From Leptospira harrisiae (GTDB lineage: Bacteria > Spirochaetota > Leptospiria > Leptospirales > Leptospiraceae): DNA of 64,000 nucleotides. Of the stretch, positions 27,090-35,416 are shown piece after piece (position 1 is the stretch's first letter; each line of letters begins with the position of its first letter). The stretch spans positions 124,001 to 188,000 of the forward strand of contig NZ_NPDX01000004.1 in assembly GCF_002811945.1 (NCBI RefSeq). Reading direction: 5' to 3'. A model generated the notes under the pieces. It was not told where the DNA came from. It did not search any database and saw only the letters and a program-made list of their open reading frames with translations. Both the position numbers and the translations under genes were made by a program.

Positions 27090-28730
27090 ATGATCCAAGC
27101 TAGCGGCATTACAGTCTCCTTCGGGAAAAAACCTCTTTTCGAAAACGTCTCCATTAAATTCAAACCGGAATGCCGTTACGGTCTGATCGGAGCCAATGGT
27201 TCCGGAAAATCGACCTTTATGAAGGTTTTAGCCGGTATTTTGCAGCCTACAGCCGGTTCTGTTGTCGTAGACAAGGACAAAAAGGTAGGATACCTCAAAC
27301 AGGACCACTACGAATACGAAAATGAGACTGTTCTAGGCACCGTCCTACGGGGAAATCCTGAACTTTGGAACCTTATGTCGGAACGAGATGTCATCTACGC
27401 GAAAGAGGACATGACAGACGAAGAAGGGATCAGAATTTCTGAAATTGAAGAACAATTTGCCGACATGGGTGGGTACGAAGCCGAATCTGTTGCCGGTGAA
27501 CTTCTCGAAGGCCTAGGAATTCCCACCTCGGCCCATAGCCGTCCCTTAAACTTCCTCACTGGCGGATTCAAACTCCGAGTCCTTCTCGCCCAAGTATTAT
27601 TTTTAAAACCAGATGTGCTGCTTCTAGATGAACCAACGAACCACTTAGATATCAAAACCATCCACTGGTTGGAAGAACTCCTAATCAATTATGAAGGTGT
27701 GGTCATCGTCATTTCCCACGACCGTCACTTCATTAACTCAGTAGCCACACATATTGCCGATTTGGATTATAATACCATCCGTATGTTCCCAGGAAACTAC
27801 GATGACTTTATGATTGCAGCCGAACAATCTCGCGAACAACTGATGAGCGATAGTAAACGTGCTAAAGAAAAAATTGCCGACTTACAAGAGTTTGTTTCCA
27901 GATTCTCTGCTAACGCCAGTAAATCGAAACAAGCCACTTCTCGCCAAAAGATGATCGAAAAAATCAAAGCAGATATGGTGGATGTAAAACCATCTTCAAG
28001 AGTTGCACCTTACATTCGTTTCAAGGCTAAACGTACTCTTGGGAAAGATGTATTTGAAGCCATTAATATTTCAAAAGCCTATGATGAAAAACCAGTAATC
28101 AAAGAGTTTAGTACTTCGATTACAAAAGGCGAAAAAGTTGGGATTGTCGGCACAAACGGCGTTGGTAAAACTACCCTTCTCAAAATGTTATTAAAAAAAT
28201 TAGAACCAGATTCTGGCCAAGTGAAATGGGGGGATTCTGTCGAAACTTCATTTTTTCCGCAAGACCACCGTGAGGCGATGGAACCAGATGCAGACACTCT
28301 TGTTGAATGGTTGTTACGTAATGCTCCTCAAGGAACAGAAGTGCAAGAAATTCGTGCCATCCTTGGACGGATGCTTTTTTCGGGTGATATGGCAAACAAA
28401 TCCACGACTGTTCTTTCCGGAGGGGAAAAATCAAGGATGATCATTGGTAAAATGATCCTTGCCGGAGACAACGTCATTGCACTTGACGAACCAACAAACC
28501 ACTTGGATTTAGAAACCATTGAAGCTTTAAACTACGCCTTATCCTTGTTTGAGGGAACTGTGATTTTAGTTTCTCACGATAGGGAGTTTATCTCTTCACT
28601 TTGTACAAGAATCATCGAAGTGACTCCAGAAGGTATTAAGGACTTCAAAGGAAACTACGAAGAATTTTTGGAGAGAGAAGGAAACGATTTTTACAAACGA
28701 CTTACTGGTGGAGCCATTCTTTCTACTTAA
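27090..28730 (+). CDS. ybiT: ABC-F family ATPase, YbiT-type
   Basis: This 546-residue protein has two ATP-binding cassettes and no membrane domain. Walker A motifs are GANGSGKST (near residue 36) and GTNGVGKTT. Signatures are LTGGFKLRVLLAQ and LSGGEKSRMIIGK, and both Walker B motifs read DEPTNHLD. The interdomain linker contains EFVSRFSANASKSKQATSRQ, which together with RYGLIGANGSGKSTFMK closely matches E. coli YbiT. ABC-F proteins act on ribosomes and modulate translation. The stop codon overlaps that of the converging gene within the palindrome TTAA. It appears monocistronic. Confidence 0.93.
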   Translation: MIQASGITVSFGKKPLFENVSIKFKPECRYGLIGANGSGKSTFMKVLAGILQPTAGSVVVDKDKKVGYLKQDHYEYENETVLGTVLRGNPELWNLMSERDVIYAKEDMTDEEGIRISEIEEQFADMGGYEAESVAGELLEGLGIPTSAHSRPLNFLTGGFKLRVLLAQVLFLKPDVLLLDEPTNHLDIKTIHWLEELLINYEGVVIVISHDRHFINSVATHIADLDYNTIRMFPGNYDDFMIAAEQSREQLMSDSKRAKEKIADLQEFVSRFSANASKSKQATSRQKMIEKIKADMVDVKPSSRVAPYIRFKAKRTLGKDVFEAINISKAYDEKPVIKEFSTSITKGEKVGIVGTNGVGKTTLLKMLLKKLEPDSGQVKWGDSVETSFFPQDHREAMEPDADTLVEWLLRNAPQGTEVQEIRAILGRMLFSGDMANKSTTVLSGGEKSRMIIGKMILAGDNVIALDEPTNHLDLETIEALNYALSLFEGTVILVSHDREFISSLCTRIIEVTPEGIKDFKGNYEEFLEREGNDFYKRLTGGAILST

Positions 28731-29752
28731 AATTGTTTCTGCAGGGAAAGGTTGATCGACTGCATCTCCTTCCCTGCCATTAATTCCGTCACTAAACTAA
28801 AACTCCCCATACCAATGTTTAGACCCAAACTTCCGTATCCAAATCCAGACCGATGGTTGTGTCTTGTGGCAAGTCTAATGCCGATGGCACTGGGCGAAGA
28901 ACCAAAGTCATCTGGATTTTCCATGGTAGAAATGGCAGCAAACCGACTCGCCTGAATAGCGGTAAAACCATGGTTATACACAAGGCCGATTCCAGGAATG
29001 ATCGATAAAAATCCGATCGTATATTTATATTTTAAATCCAAAGAACCAGAGACAATTCTCGACTGATAAAACAAATCATTCTGGCCAATCCAACGACGTT
29101 TGTCTCCATCAATTCTAAATTGTGTGGGTCTTCTGTCATAGGAATTTAAATAAATATCTTGGTTGGTTTGAAATACCCCAATGCCGAAGGAAAATCCGGA
29201 ATCAATTGGAAAGTATCTAAGGACAGCGCCATAATTAAATACGCGCCCCCTAACATCCGTATTCCTAATTTTTACAAAAGGGATATTCGCTTCGCCAAAC
29301 TCATAAGGAAAAAAATGGGTAGTTAAATTCCATTGTTTTGCAGAAGGTCCATTCAGCCATTCACCTAAGTTCACCGTAAAACTTAGTGAAGGTGACGCAG
29401 CCACTCCTTTTTTCGGAAGAGTCCTTAGCTCCGAATTTTCATAATAAAAATCTCGAGCTTTTTCTTGGCCTTGTGAAACCGTATACCCAAGTCCCAATCG
29501 GTAACGTTCAACTTTGGATCCACCTGATTGGTTGGAATTTAAATTCTGTAAAACCGCATTGTCACCCATCGAACGAAGGAATCCATTCGTATAAATTCTG
29601 TCAAAAACTGGTTCTGCAAAATTTCCTAACAATTGGTATTCGCTCGGGATATTAGAACATTCTCCTCCCAAACAGAGAACTTGCGCCTCAATTGAATTTC
29701 CCATAAGAAAAAAAGGGAAACTAAAGAATAAAAAGGAGAATAAAAATCTCAT
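28727..29752 (-). CDS. Putative outer-membrane beta-barrel protein
   Basis: The 341-residue protein has a strong signal peptide (MRFLFSFLFFSFPFFLMGN, cleavage likely near SIEAQ). The mature part is rich in alternating hydrophobic/polar strands with aromatic girdles (KYKYTIGFLSIIPGIGLVYN, GFGYGSLGLNIGMGSFSLV). It ends in phenylalanine (INLSLQKQF), the usual BAM recognition end. These features suggest an outer-membrane barrel of roughly 10-14 strands. Early cysteines (VLCLGGECSN) may form a disulfide. I do not recognise a named family. The stop overlaps the ABC-F stop by four bases. Confidence 0.72.
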   Translation of the reverse strand: MRFLFSFLFFSFPFFLMGNSIEAQVLCLGGECSNIPSEYQLLGNFAEPVFDRIYTNGFLRSMGDNAVLQNLNSNQSGGSKVERYRLGLGYTVSQGQEKARDFYYENSELRTLPKKGVAASPSLSFTVNLGEWLNGPSAKQWNLTTHFFPYEFGEANIPFVKIRNTDVRGRVFNYGAVLRYFPIDSGFSFGIGVFQTNQDIYLNSYDRRPTQFRIDGDKRRWIGQNDLFYQSRIVSGSLDLKYKYTIGFLSIIPGIGLVYNHGFTAIQASRFAAISTMENPDDFGSSPSAIGIRLATRHNHRSGFGYGSLGLNIGMGSFSLVTELMAGKEMQSINLSLQKQF

Positions 29753-29792
29753 ATTTCCAACAAAACTAGTTAAATAGAAAACTTAACTTTTG

Positions 29793-30389
29793 TTACTTTA
29801 GATTGGAAAGCCAATCTAAAAAAAGTTCCATTGCTTTTTTGCGATGGGAAACTGTATTTTTTTCGGATTCAGGAACCTGGGAAAACCGTTTCCCAAATGG
29901 CGGAAAATAAAAAATTGGATCATAACCAAATCCATATTTACTTTCCACATCATAATCCTTACAAATAACACCGTCCACTCGGCCTTCAAATGAAACTGCA
30001 TTGTCTGCATCTACATAACTTACTACACAACTATAGTATGCTTCTCGATTTACACTTTCACCTAACTTTTGTAAAAGAAATTCCGCACGTTCTTTGTCAG
30101 TAAGTCCTGGACCGCCATACCTTGCCGAATAGACACCAGGTTCCCCACCAAGAGCTGGAACAGATATCCCCGAATCGTCTGCAAAAGCAGGAAAACCAGT
30201 GAGCCGATAGAGTTCTTTTGATTTGATGAAGGAATTTCCGGTAAACGTTTTTTCCGTTTCTTCTGGAGAAAAGGTGATGCCTAAATCTTTTGGTAAGACT
30301 ACCTCGTAACCGTAAGGCGATAGTAACATTTGCATTTCCTTCCACTTGTGTAAACTTCCGGACGCAAATGCTAACGTTCTTTTGGTCAG
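29793..30389 (-). CDS. rdgB: dITP/XTP pyrophosphatase (RdgB/HAM1 family) with probable CTG start
   Basis: RdgB hydrolyses dITP, ITP and XTP to monophosphates and keeps deaminated purines out of DNA. The substrate motif SGISVPALGGEPGVYSARYGG and the C-terminal FGYDPIFYFPPFGKRFSQV are clear. The first ATG in frame (30335) would lose the conserved N-terminal strand. Reading upstream gives LTKRTLAFASGSLHKWKEM, which matches the family start. No ATG/GTG/TTG precedes it, so a CTG at 30389-30387, overlapping the STAS stop codon as CTGA, is the likely start. That gives 198 residues, close to the usual length. It is third in a comF-STAS-rdgB operon. Confidence 0.87.
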   Translation of the reverse strand: MTKRTLAFASGSLHKWKEMQMLLSPYGYEVVLPKDLGITFSPEETEKTFTGNSFIKSKELYRLTGFPAFADDSGISVPALGGEPGVYSARYGGPGLTDKERAEFLLQKLGESVNREAYYSCVVSYVDADNAVSFEGRVDGVICKDYDVESKYGFGYDPIFYFPPFGKRFSQVPESEKNTVSHRKKAMELFLDWLSNLK

Positions 30390-30745
30390 TGGGAATCTTC
30401 CTCGTCGAGTTGGAATCCTTCCATCGCAGCGGATAAATCAGGGAAAATTTCAAACACTTTGTCGAGCATAGTGATTTCAAAAAGTTGGATCAAATCTTCG
30501 TCTACAACGATGACCTTTATATCACCATTCATTGGCTTTAACTTGCGTTTGGTGGCAACAAAAATACCTAAAGCAGTAGAACAAATATGATGTACTTTGG
30601 TTAAATCCAGAATGATTTTTTTGACAGAACTTTGTGTAAGTTTCGAAAGTTCTTTTTCAATCTCATCGGAATCAACCTTGAGGATGGCCCCAGAAAACTT
30701 AATAATCCTTATGTCATCCTTGACTTGAACATCCATTCGATTCAA
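30386..30745 (-). CDS. STAS-domain anti-sigma factor antagonist
   Basis: This 119-residue single STAS domain begins MNRMDVQVKDDIRIIKFSGAI and contains the strand-helix KKIILDLTKVHHICSTALGIF. Here the phosphorylatable serine or threonine of SpoIIAA-like proteins would be Ser/Thr in CSTALG. Such proteins bind anti-sigma or other GHKL kinases when unphosphorylated and are reset by PP2C phosphatases, three of which lie in this window. It overlaps comF by four bases (ATGA) and the rdgB start by CTGA. A C-terminal acidic tail (QLDEEDSH) is present. The partner is unknown. Confidence 0.88.
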   Translation of the reverse strand: MNRMDVQVKDDIRIIKFSGAILKVDSDEIEKELSKLTQSSVKKIILDLTKVHHICSTALGIFVATKRKLKPMNGDIKVIVVDEDLIQLFEITMLDKVFEIFPDLSAAMEGFQLDEEDSH

Positions 30746-31419
30746 TCACCCCCACTTAACAGTAAAACAACGCAAGATACCTTTCTAACACCAGCCTGTT
30801 TGTACAGCCTAGCGATTTCATTGACTGTGGCACCTGTCGTAAATATATCATCTACGATTAGAACATGAAGTCCTTCCATGATTCTATCACTTTTTGTGAA
30901 TTGGAATGCCTTTTTTGCATGAAAAAACCGGTTCTCAAACCCTAACGAAGATTGTTTGTCCGATGAAACCTTACGCAAACTAGTATCTTCCCTGATTTTC
31001 CAAAGTTTTTTCCATTTGTTGAGTAGAGCAATGGAGGCATGGTACGGTCTTGGCCCCGATTTAGTTGAGGAGGGAACTAGAACCAAAAGATCGGGATTGT
31101 CTCTCTGAAATTCTCTAAAAAGGGATCTATGCCCTAAGCAGAAATATTCTGCAAGTAACCTCTCGTTTTCAAATTTCAAAGATTGAAATAAGGTTCTTTC
31201 AAATTTGTTTCGAATTTGCAGATAATAAACTTGGTCATAAAAAAGAAAGCGATCCAAAGGTGGTTTGACCTGCCTTCGATACTCAATTTGTTTTTGCGGT
31301 AAGTAGTTTTGTTTTGTGCAGGGTTTGCAAACAGCAGTTATTTCGGAAAAAAAATCGGAATTACCACAATTCACACAAAATTTTGGGAAAAAAAAGGATA
31401 AAAAAGAAACCCCTCTCAT
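30742..31419 (-). CDS. comF: ComF-family phosphoribosyltransferase-like protein
   Basis: This 225-residue protein has the N-terminal zinc-binding CVNCGNSDFFSE...CKPC region of ComF. The C-terminal PRPP-binding loop is VLIVDDIFTTGATVNE, with the two Asp residues intact. ComF/GntX proteins are tied to DNA uptake in competent bacteria; the substrate is unknown. An in-frame TGA sits five codons upstream of the ATG, so 31419 is the only usual start. That ATG lies in the loop of a terminator-like hairpin and no Shine-Dalgarno precedes it. It overlaps the STAS gene by four bases. Confidence 0.9.
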   Translation of the reverse strand: MRGVSFLSFFFPKFCVNCGNSDFFSEITAVCKPCTKQNYLPQKQIEYRRQVKPPLDRFLFYDQVYYLQIRNKFERTLFQSLKFENERLLAEYFCLGHRSLFREFQRDNPDLLVLVPSSTKSGPRPYHASIALLNKWKKLWKIREDTSLRKVSSDKQSSLGFENRFFHAKKAFQFTKSDRIMEGLHVLIVDDIFTTGATVNEIARLYKQAGVRKVSCVVLLLSGGD

Positions 31420-31453
31420 ATCGAAAGGGGTTCACAACCGCAGACTTGCGGTT
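31400..31453 (-). terminator. Tandem hairpins ending the OmpL47-like gene, overlapping the comF start
   Basis: Reading the minus strand after the stop at 31473, the first hairpin is AACCGCA/TGCGGTT with a 4-base loop (31436-31453). The second is AACCCCT/AGGGGTT with an 11-base loop (31408-31432), directly followed by TCTTTTTT. The second has the form of an intrinsic terminator and should stop the transcript of the 31473-32549 gene. The comF ATG is in its loop and codons 2-7 form its right arm and T tail. On the plus strand the first hairpin also precedes a T-run, but no plus-strand gene ends there. Confidence 0.65.
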
Positions 31454-31472
31454 CTAATTTTTTTTGGTAAAA

Positions 31473-32549
31473 TTACTTAGCAGGTGTTGTCGCAGCTGGA
31501 GTTTGCGTTTCTACCTTTGGAGCTTCAGTTGATTTTTGAATCGTAGAAGTTGGAGGAGTTAAATCTACAGTGAGTTTTACTTCCACAACATCAGATTGGT
31601 TACCCACATTGTCAACAGCCATAGCCTTGATCACATGGTCACCCTGTGTTTCGATTGCAATTGCTTCAACGTATGGTTTGTATTCTTCTTCGTCAATTTT
31701 GACTAAAACTTTTTTGATACCAGATTCTTTGTCAGTTGCATTGACATAGAAAACGTTACCTTTTCTTTGAAAGTTTTTTCCATTAATGTCAACCAATGGG
31801 AAAGATGGAACGATTTCAACAGTTGGTTTTACATCGTCTACAGTGATAATCAGAGAAGATTCTGGTGAAGCATTTCCTGACTTATCAGTGGCAGAATACT
31901 TTACTACGTTTGCTCCGCTATTTTCCAATTTGATTGGATCTGCATATGCTTTTGCTGCTTCTTGGTTGATGCTGAATTGGATTTTTTCAACACCTGTTTG
32001 TTGGTCTTCTGCAACGAGTGTATAAGTATTGTTTTTTGAAGCGAAAGGAACTCCATCTAAAACGAAAAACTGTTCTTGTGGCACCAAGCTCACTCTTGGA
32101 GCTGTGTTATCAACATGAACCACTAGAATTTTTGGAGTCTCTGCGTTTCCAACTTTATCTACAGAACGGTAGTAAATTTCAGTTAAACCTTCTTCCGCAA
32201 TTCGAATTGGTTGAGTGAATTTTCTGTATTCGCCGTTTTTCGGTTTCCATTCGATAAAATCGATTGTGGAAGATTCGTCTTTTGCATCTAATGAAAAAGT
32301 AGTTTTACTTGTAATAAAAAGAGCAGATGCATCAGAAGAAGCTCCTGATTCATTTTTGTCACCCAATATGTCTTTTACAGTAGTCTCAACTTTATCAACA
32401 CCGTTTTTGGTTTGAGTAGAAGCGGATTCTGTTTTTTTGATTGCCTGGTCTTTTGTGGAAGTAGTGGCTTTTGGTGCAGCAACTTGTGCTGTGATTTGGC
32501 CTGCGAAAGATATTGTCAGTATGGCCAAAAGATATTTGTGCGCCTGCAT
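31473..32549 (-). CDS. OmpL47-like exported protein with Ig-like repeats
   Basis: The 358-residue protein has a signal peptide (cleavage likely after GQITAQ) and an Ala/Lys/Thr-rich stretch. Three or so repeated beta-sandwich modules of about 90 residues run from about 80 to 335. Each repeat carries the pattern D-x-x-x-P-x-V, then a strand ending in A-x-D-x-x-G-N (SVDKVGNAET, SATDKSGNAS, MAVDNVGNQS). This resembles the repeat region of leptospiral OmpL47-type proteins. A Pro/Thr/Ala-rich tail ends the protein. It is probably surface-exposed or periplasmic. It has its own promoter and terminator, so it is monocistronic. Confidence 0.75.
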   Translation of the reverse strand: MQAHKYLLAILTISFAGQITAQVAAPKATTSTKDQAIKKTESASTQTKNGVDKVETTVKDILGDKNESGASSDASALFITSKTTFSLDAKDESSTIDFIEWKPKNGEYRKFTQPIRIAEEGLTEIYYRSVDKVGNAETPKILVVHVDNTAPRVSLVPQEQFFVLDGVPFASKNNTYTLVAEDQQTGVEKIQFSINQEAAKAYADPIKLENSGANVVKYSATDKSGNASPESSLIITVDDVKPTVEIVPSFPLVDINGKNFQRKGNVFYVNATDKESGIKKVLVKIDEEEYKPYVEAIAIETQGDHVIKAMAVDNVGNQSDVVEVKLTVDLTPPTSTIQKSTEAPKVETQTPAATTPAK

Positions 32550-32582
32550 TTGTATAAGTCTCCTTTTTACAGATAAAACATA

Positions 32583-32612
32583 TATATCCCCCTTCTAAGG
32601 AATTATTGTCAA
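32583..32612 (-). promoter_or_regulatory. Sigma-70-type promoter of the OmpL47-like gene
   Basis: On the minus strand a perfect TTGACA -35 box (32607-32612) is followed after 18 bases by GATATA (32583-32588). A strong AAGGAG ribosome site lies about ten bases before the ATG at 32549. The -35 box directly abuts the start codon of the divergent FlaA-like gene (32614). Confidence 0.6.
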
Positions 32613-32613
32613 C

Positions 32614-33255
32614 ATGATTGCACTGATAAACTTAAGGAAACTTACACTTTTTCTTTTCTTCTTTGGAATGGTTCCTGTTTTGGCTGAAGCTGGGATTTGG
32701 AGGGAAATTCTACTCGAAAACTTTGAATTGTCCAATTACAATCAGGAAAATTTACGCACAAAATTAGAAAAGGGAACGAAACTTCCAGAAATCACCCTTT
32801 CTGCCAATTTCACCGCCCCGATTCCAGGTTCCAAACAAGCATTGGTTTTACGGATTCCCAAAGATGCCAATTTTCCTTTTTCATTGTACTTTCCAAAACC
32901 AATTGAAGTAAATGCCTTTATCAAAGAAATTACAATCCCCATTTATTCTTCACAATCCAACGGGAACCTAACACTGATCATAGAATCACAAGATGCAGAA
33001 GTTAGGCAATTGAATTTGACTTCATTGAACTATCGAGGTTGGAAACCCATTACAGTATCCATTTCCAAAAATTTTGATCAAAACGATCGAGTTTTTCTAC
33101 AAAAGAGTTCTATTCGAATCCTTGGTTTTTTTTATTTACCTTATGAAAATAATGATCCTAACCAAGAGGTATTGATTGCCATCGATGACATAACTGCAAT
33201 TGTGCGAGATAAATATAGGCCTCTTCGTAACAAAGAAATCCTTCTCGAAGATTAA
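32614..33255 (+). CDS. FlaA-like flagellar filament outer-layer family protein
   Basis: The 213-residue protein has a signal peptide (LFLFFFGMVPVLAEA). It has a beta-rich body with the FlaA-type sequence LNYRGWKPITVSISKNF, then a later strand LGFFYLPYENNDPN and IAIDDITAIVRDKYRPL near the C-terminus. FlaA proteins sheath the periplasmic flagella of spirochaetes. The flaA1-flaA2 pair is usually adjacent elsewhere; this copy stands alone beside an OmpL47-like gene and is shorter than typical FlaA (about 230-310). It may be a divergent paralogue. The assignment rests on motif resemblance, not on a search. Confidence 0.6.
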   Translation: MIALINLRKLTLFLFFFGMVPVLAEAGIWREILLENFELSNYNQENLRTKLEKGTKLPEITLSANFTAPIPGSKQALVLRIPKDANFPFSLYFPKPIEVNAFIKEITIPIYSSQSNGNLTLIIESQDAEVRQLNLTSLNYRGWKPITVSISKNFDQNDRVFLQKSSIRILGFFYLPYENNDPNQEVLIAIDDITAIVRDKYRPLRNKEILLED

Positions 33256-33332
33256 ATTTTCGCACCTAGGGATCAATTCTTTCTGTAAAAAAACTCTTTT
33301 CTTCATAACCTCATGACCGAACCTGATCCTAA

Positions 33333-33788
33333 ATGGAAATGGAACTGTCCCTCGAACAATACGAAACCCTACTCAAGTTAGTGTACATGGGGGATTGGGT
33401 CATTTCCACCTTGCAAGCCAAGGATCGTTCGGAAGATGAGCCCGATACAGACTCTCGTTTTGCCGATGTAGTTCGTCATGTGTTTGCTCAAGCGGACCAC
33501 GCAGGACTCGGCAATATTGTACAAATTGATCAAAACAACGGGGAACCGTATTTGACCCGAGAATTTGAAGAAGAAAGTGGTCTCGTTGATATTTTAGAAG
33601 ATTATGAAGATGAAGTTTTCTGGCAAGCCCTCATCGAACGGCTGGCGCATAGAGATTTCCTTCGCCATTACGGCGAAACTGCCATTTCCCAAATGGCAAT
33701 TGAAGAAAGAATCGAAAAAGAAACTCCTTTCCATGACAAATGGGCACAAGAGTTTCACGAAAACGGTCTAGAAAATTTAAAGATCTAA
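33333..33788 (+). CDS. Conserved-looking hypothetical acidic protein
   Basis: This is a 151-residue, strongly acidic soluble protein without signal or membrane segment. It begins MEMELSLEQYETLLKLVYMG and contains an Asp/Glu-rich stretch (DRSEDEPDTDSRF) and mostly helical C-terminal half (FWQALIERLAHRDFLRHYG). I do not recognise a domain. It sits alone between the FlaA-like gene and a converging gene. The codon pattern and length suggest a real gene. No function can be proposed. Confidence 0.7.
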   Translation: MEMELSLEQYETLLKLVYMGDWVISTLQAKDRSEDEPDTDSRFADVVRHVFAQADHAGLGNIVQIDQNNGEPYLTREFEEESGLVDILEDYEDEVFWQALIERLAHRDFLRHYGETAISQMAIEERIEKETPFHDKWAQEFHENGLENLKI

Positions 33789-33874
33789 ACCTTTCTCTCT
33801 TTACCAAATCCAATTTGTTGGATGATTCACAAAAAGGCAACTAACACCTGTGTCACAAGAATTCGTTTTTTGTT

Positions 33875-35416
33875 TTAGTTTCTGCGATTTTCTTGTTTGA
33901 ATTTAGGCCAAAGTAATTTATCTTCTCGTTCTTTTTTTCGATTCATCGACTCTGTGAGTCGTGTTCTTAAAATGTATTCTATTTGGTCTTTTGTTTGAAG
34001 TGGCAAACGATCTGCATCAGAAATATTTCCAAGATCTCTTAACAACAGTTGAATTGCTTCATATGCATGTTCATTCAAAAAGTCACCGTTTGTTGGTAGG
34101 TTGGAAATTCGATTCCAAGTTTTGATGGCTTCTGATTGGAGTTTTGTATCTTTACGACTGTTCCCGGCTTCCCAAAGAACCCTCCCCTTTTCAAAATATC
34201 CATCTTTGATTCGGTACCCCTTTGGTGTTTTTGAAATTAACGTCTCTAAAATATCGATTCGCTTTTTAGAATAAACTTCCTCTACATCTTTATTCGTGAG
34301 TATTTTTTTTTCACGTAAAAGTTTTTTATATTTTTCATCCACTCGTCGTAAAGTTTCATAACGCAAAGTTTGTTTTTGTTCTGGTGTTGCCAGTTTCAAA
34401 TATTCCTTTGCCTGAAAGTATTGTTCGAGCGCCCGACTTTGAATTTCATAAATATTCTCAATCGTAAATAGTATTTCTGTTCCTGTATTTGTCCCCAAAT
34501 TTGCAGAAAGCGCCGCCATCATTTGCCTAAGAAAATCTTCTTTGTTTAAGTTCTCCTGAAAATAATCAATAGCAAAATAACTGGGATCACCACTAAAAGG
34601 ATATGCTAATCTTTGTAAGTTTTCGTAATACAAATCTCTAACAAAATAACTAAGATCTCCTTTGTCTGGATCATAACCCATAAACCTAGAGATAAACTCA
34701 TCCAATTGTTTTTCTTTTTTTTGTTTGAGCGTTTTATCTAAATAACGAGCCCGATCTTCTTTTGGCATTGATAAAGGAGACTTTGGCAGAGCCTCTCCTT
34801 CTTTGGAAATCCTCATTGTGATCGGTGGCGAAGATTCATCTCCCTTTCGAAACTCTTCTATGATGCGGTTTCTTTCTTTATGGACAAATAAATTATCTTC
34901 TGCATTTTCAATATCCACATGAAAAGGGTCACGAATTCCCTTTACAGTGGGTAGTACATCTTTAACAATGATATCTTCAAAATCACGATTCCGTTTGATA
35001 TACGAATCTGCAACACCTGAGTTTTCACTGATTTGGTCGTAATCATTTTTGAATTGTTTACGTAAAGAGGATGTCCCTTCCAAATCTTTGACTAAATTTT
35101 CCCACTGACTCCCCTTATATTTGCCTTTGGAAAATCCATTTCCATCACCTTCCTCTCCCTCTTCTCCTTCACCAGGTTCTTCAGAAGATTCAGCATTTCC
35201 AGTTTCTCCTCCAATTTTACCAAAGTTCATTTGAAAAGTGAGTTCTTTTTCTCCTTCCTGCTCGTAAATCCAAGCTGGACCGCAAAGAATTTTTTGATAA
35301 GGAGATTCTACGTTGTTGAAGGAATATATAATTAATGTTATGTGGAAAACAACCGAAATATAGAGAGCAATATAGAACCTGCTTTCAAATAAAAATTTAA
35401 GGATTCCTTTTTGCAT
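33875..35416 (-). CDS. Hypothetical inner-membrane-anchored helical protein
   Basis: The 513-residue product has one N-terminal transmembrane helix (about 13-33, FYIALYISVVFHITLIIYSF). A Gly/Glu/Asp-rich low-complexity stretch follows (about 70-100), then a long charged region that is mostly helical. The bulk should lie in the periplasm. I see no known catalytic motif. Its first 20 bases overlap the end of lnt in another frame, so translation is probably coupled to lipoprotein acylation; a link to the envelope is inference. It is the last gene of the lnt string. Confidence 0.7.
   Translation of the reverse strand: MQKGILKFLFESRFYIALYISVVFHITLIIYSFNNVESPYQKILCGPAWIYEQEGEKELTFQMNFGKIGGETGNAESSEEPGEGEEGEEGDGNGFSKGKYKGSQWENLVKDLEGTSSLRKQFKNDYDQISENSGVADSYIKRNRDFEDIIVKDVLPTVKGIRDPFHVDIENAEDNLFVHKERNRIIEEFRKGDESSPPITMRISKEGEALPKSPLSMPKEDRARYLDKTLKQKKEKQLDEFISRFMGYDPDKGDLSYFVRDLYYENLQRLAYPFSGDPSYFAIDYFQENLNKEDFLRQMMAALSANLGTNTGTEILFTIENIYEIQSRALEQYFQAKEYLKLATPEQKQTLRYETLRRVDEKYKKLLREKKILTNKDVEEVYSKKRIDILETLISKTPKGYRIKDGYFEKGRVLWEAGNSRKDTKLQSEAIKTWNRISNLPTNGDFLNEHAYEAIQLLLRDLGNISDADRLPLQTKDQIEYILRTRLTESMNRKKEREDKLLWPKFKQENRRN

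Noticed and set aside
28727..28730. Convergent gene overlap at TTAA as a sign of a frameshift
   Set aside because: Both genes have complete conserved C-termini; TTAA is read as TAA on both strands.
31436..31453. Hairpin plus T-run read as a plus-strand terminator
   Set aside because: No plus-strand gene ends there; it is better read as the first of two minus-strand hairpins.
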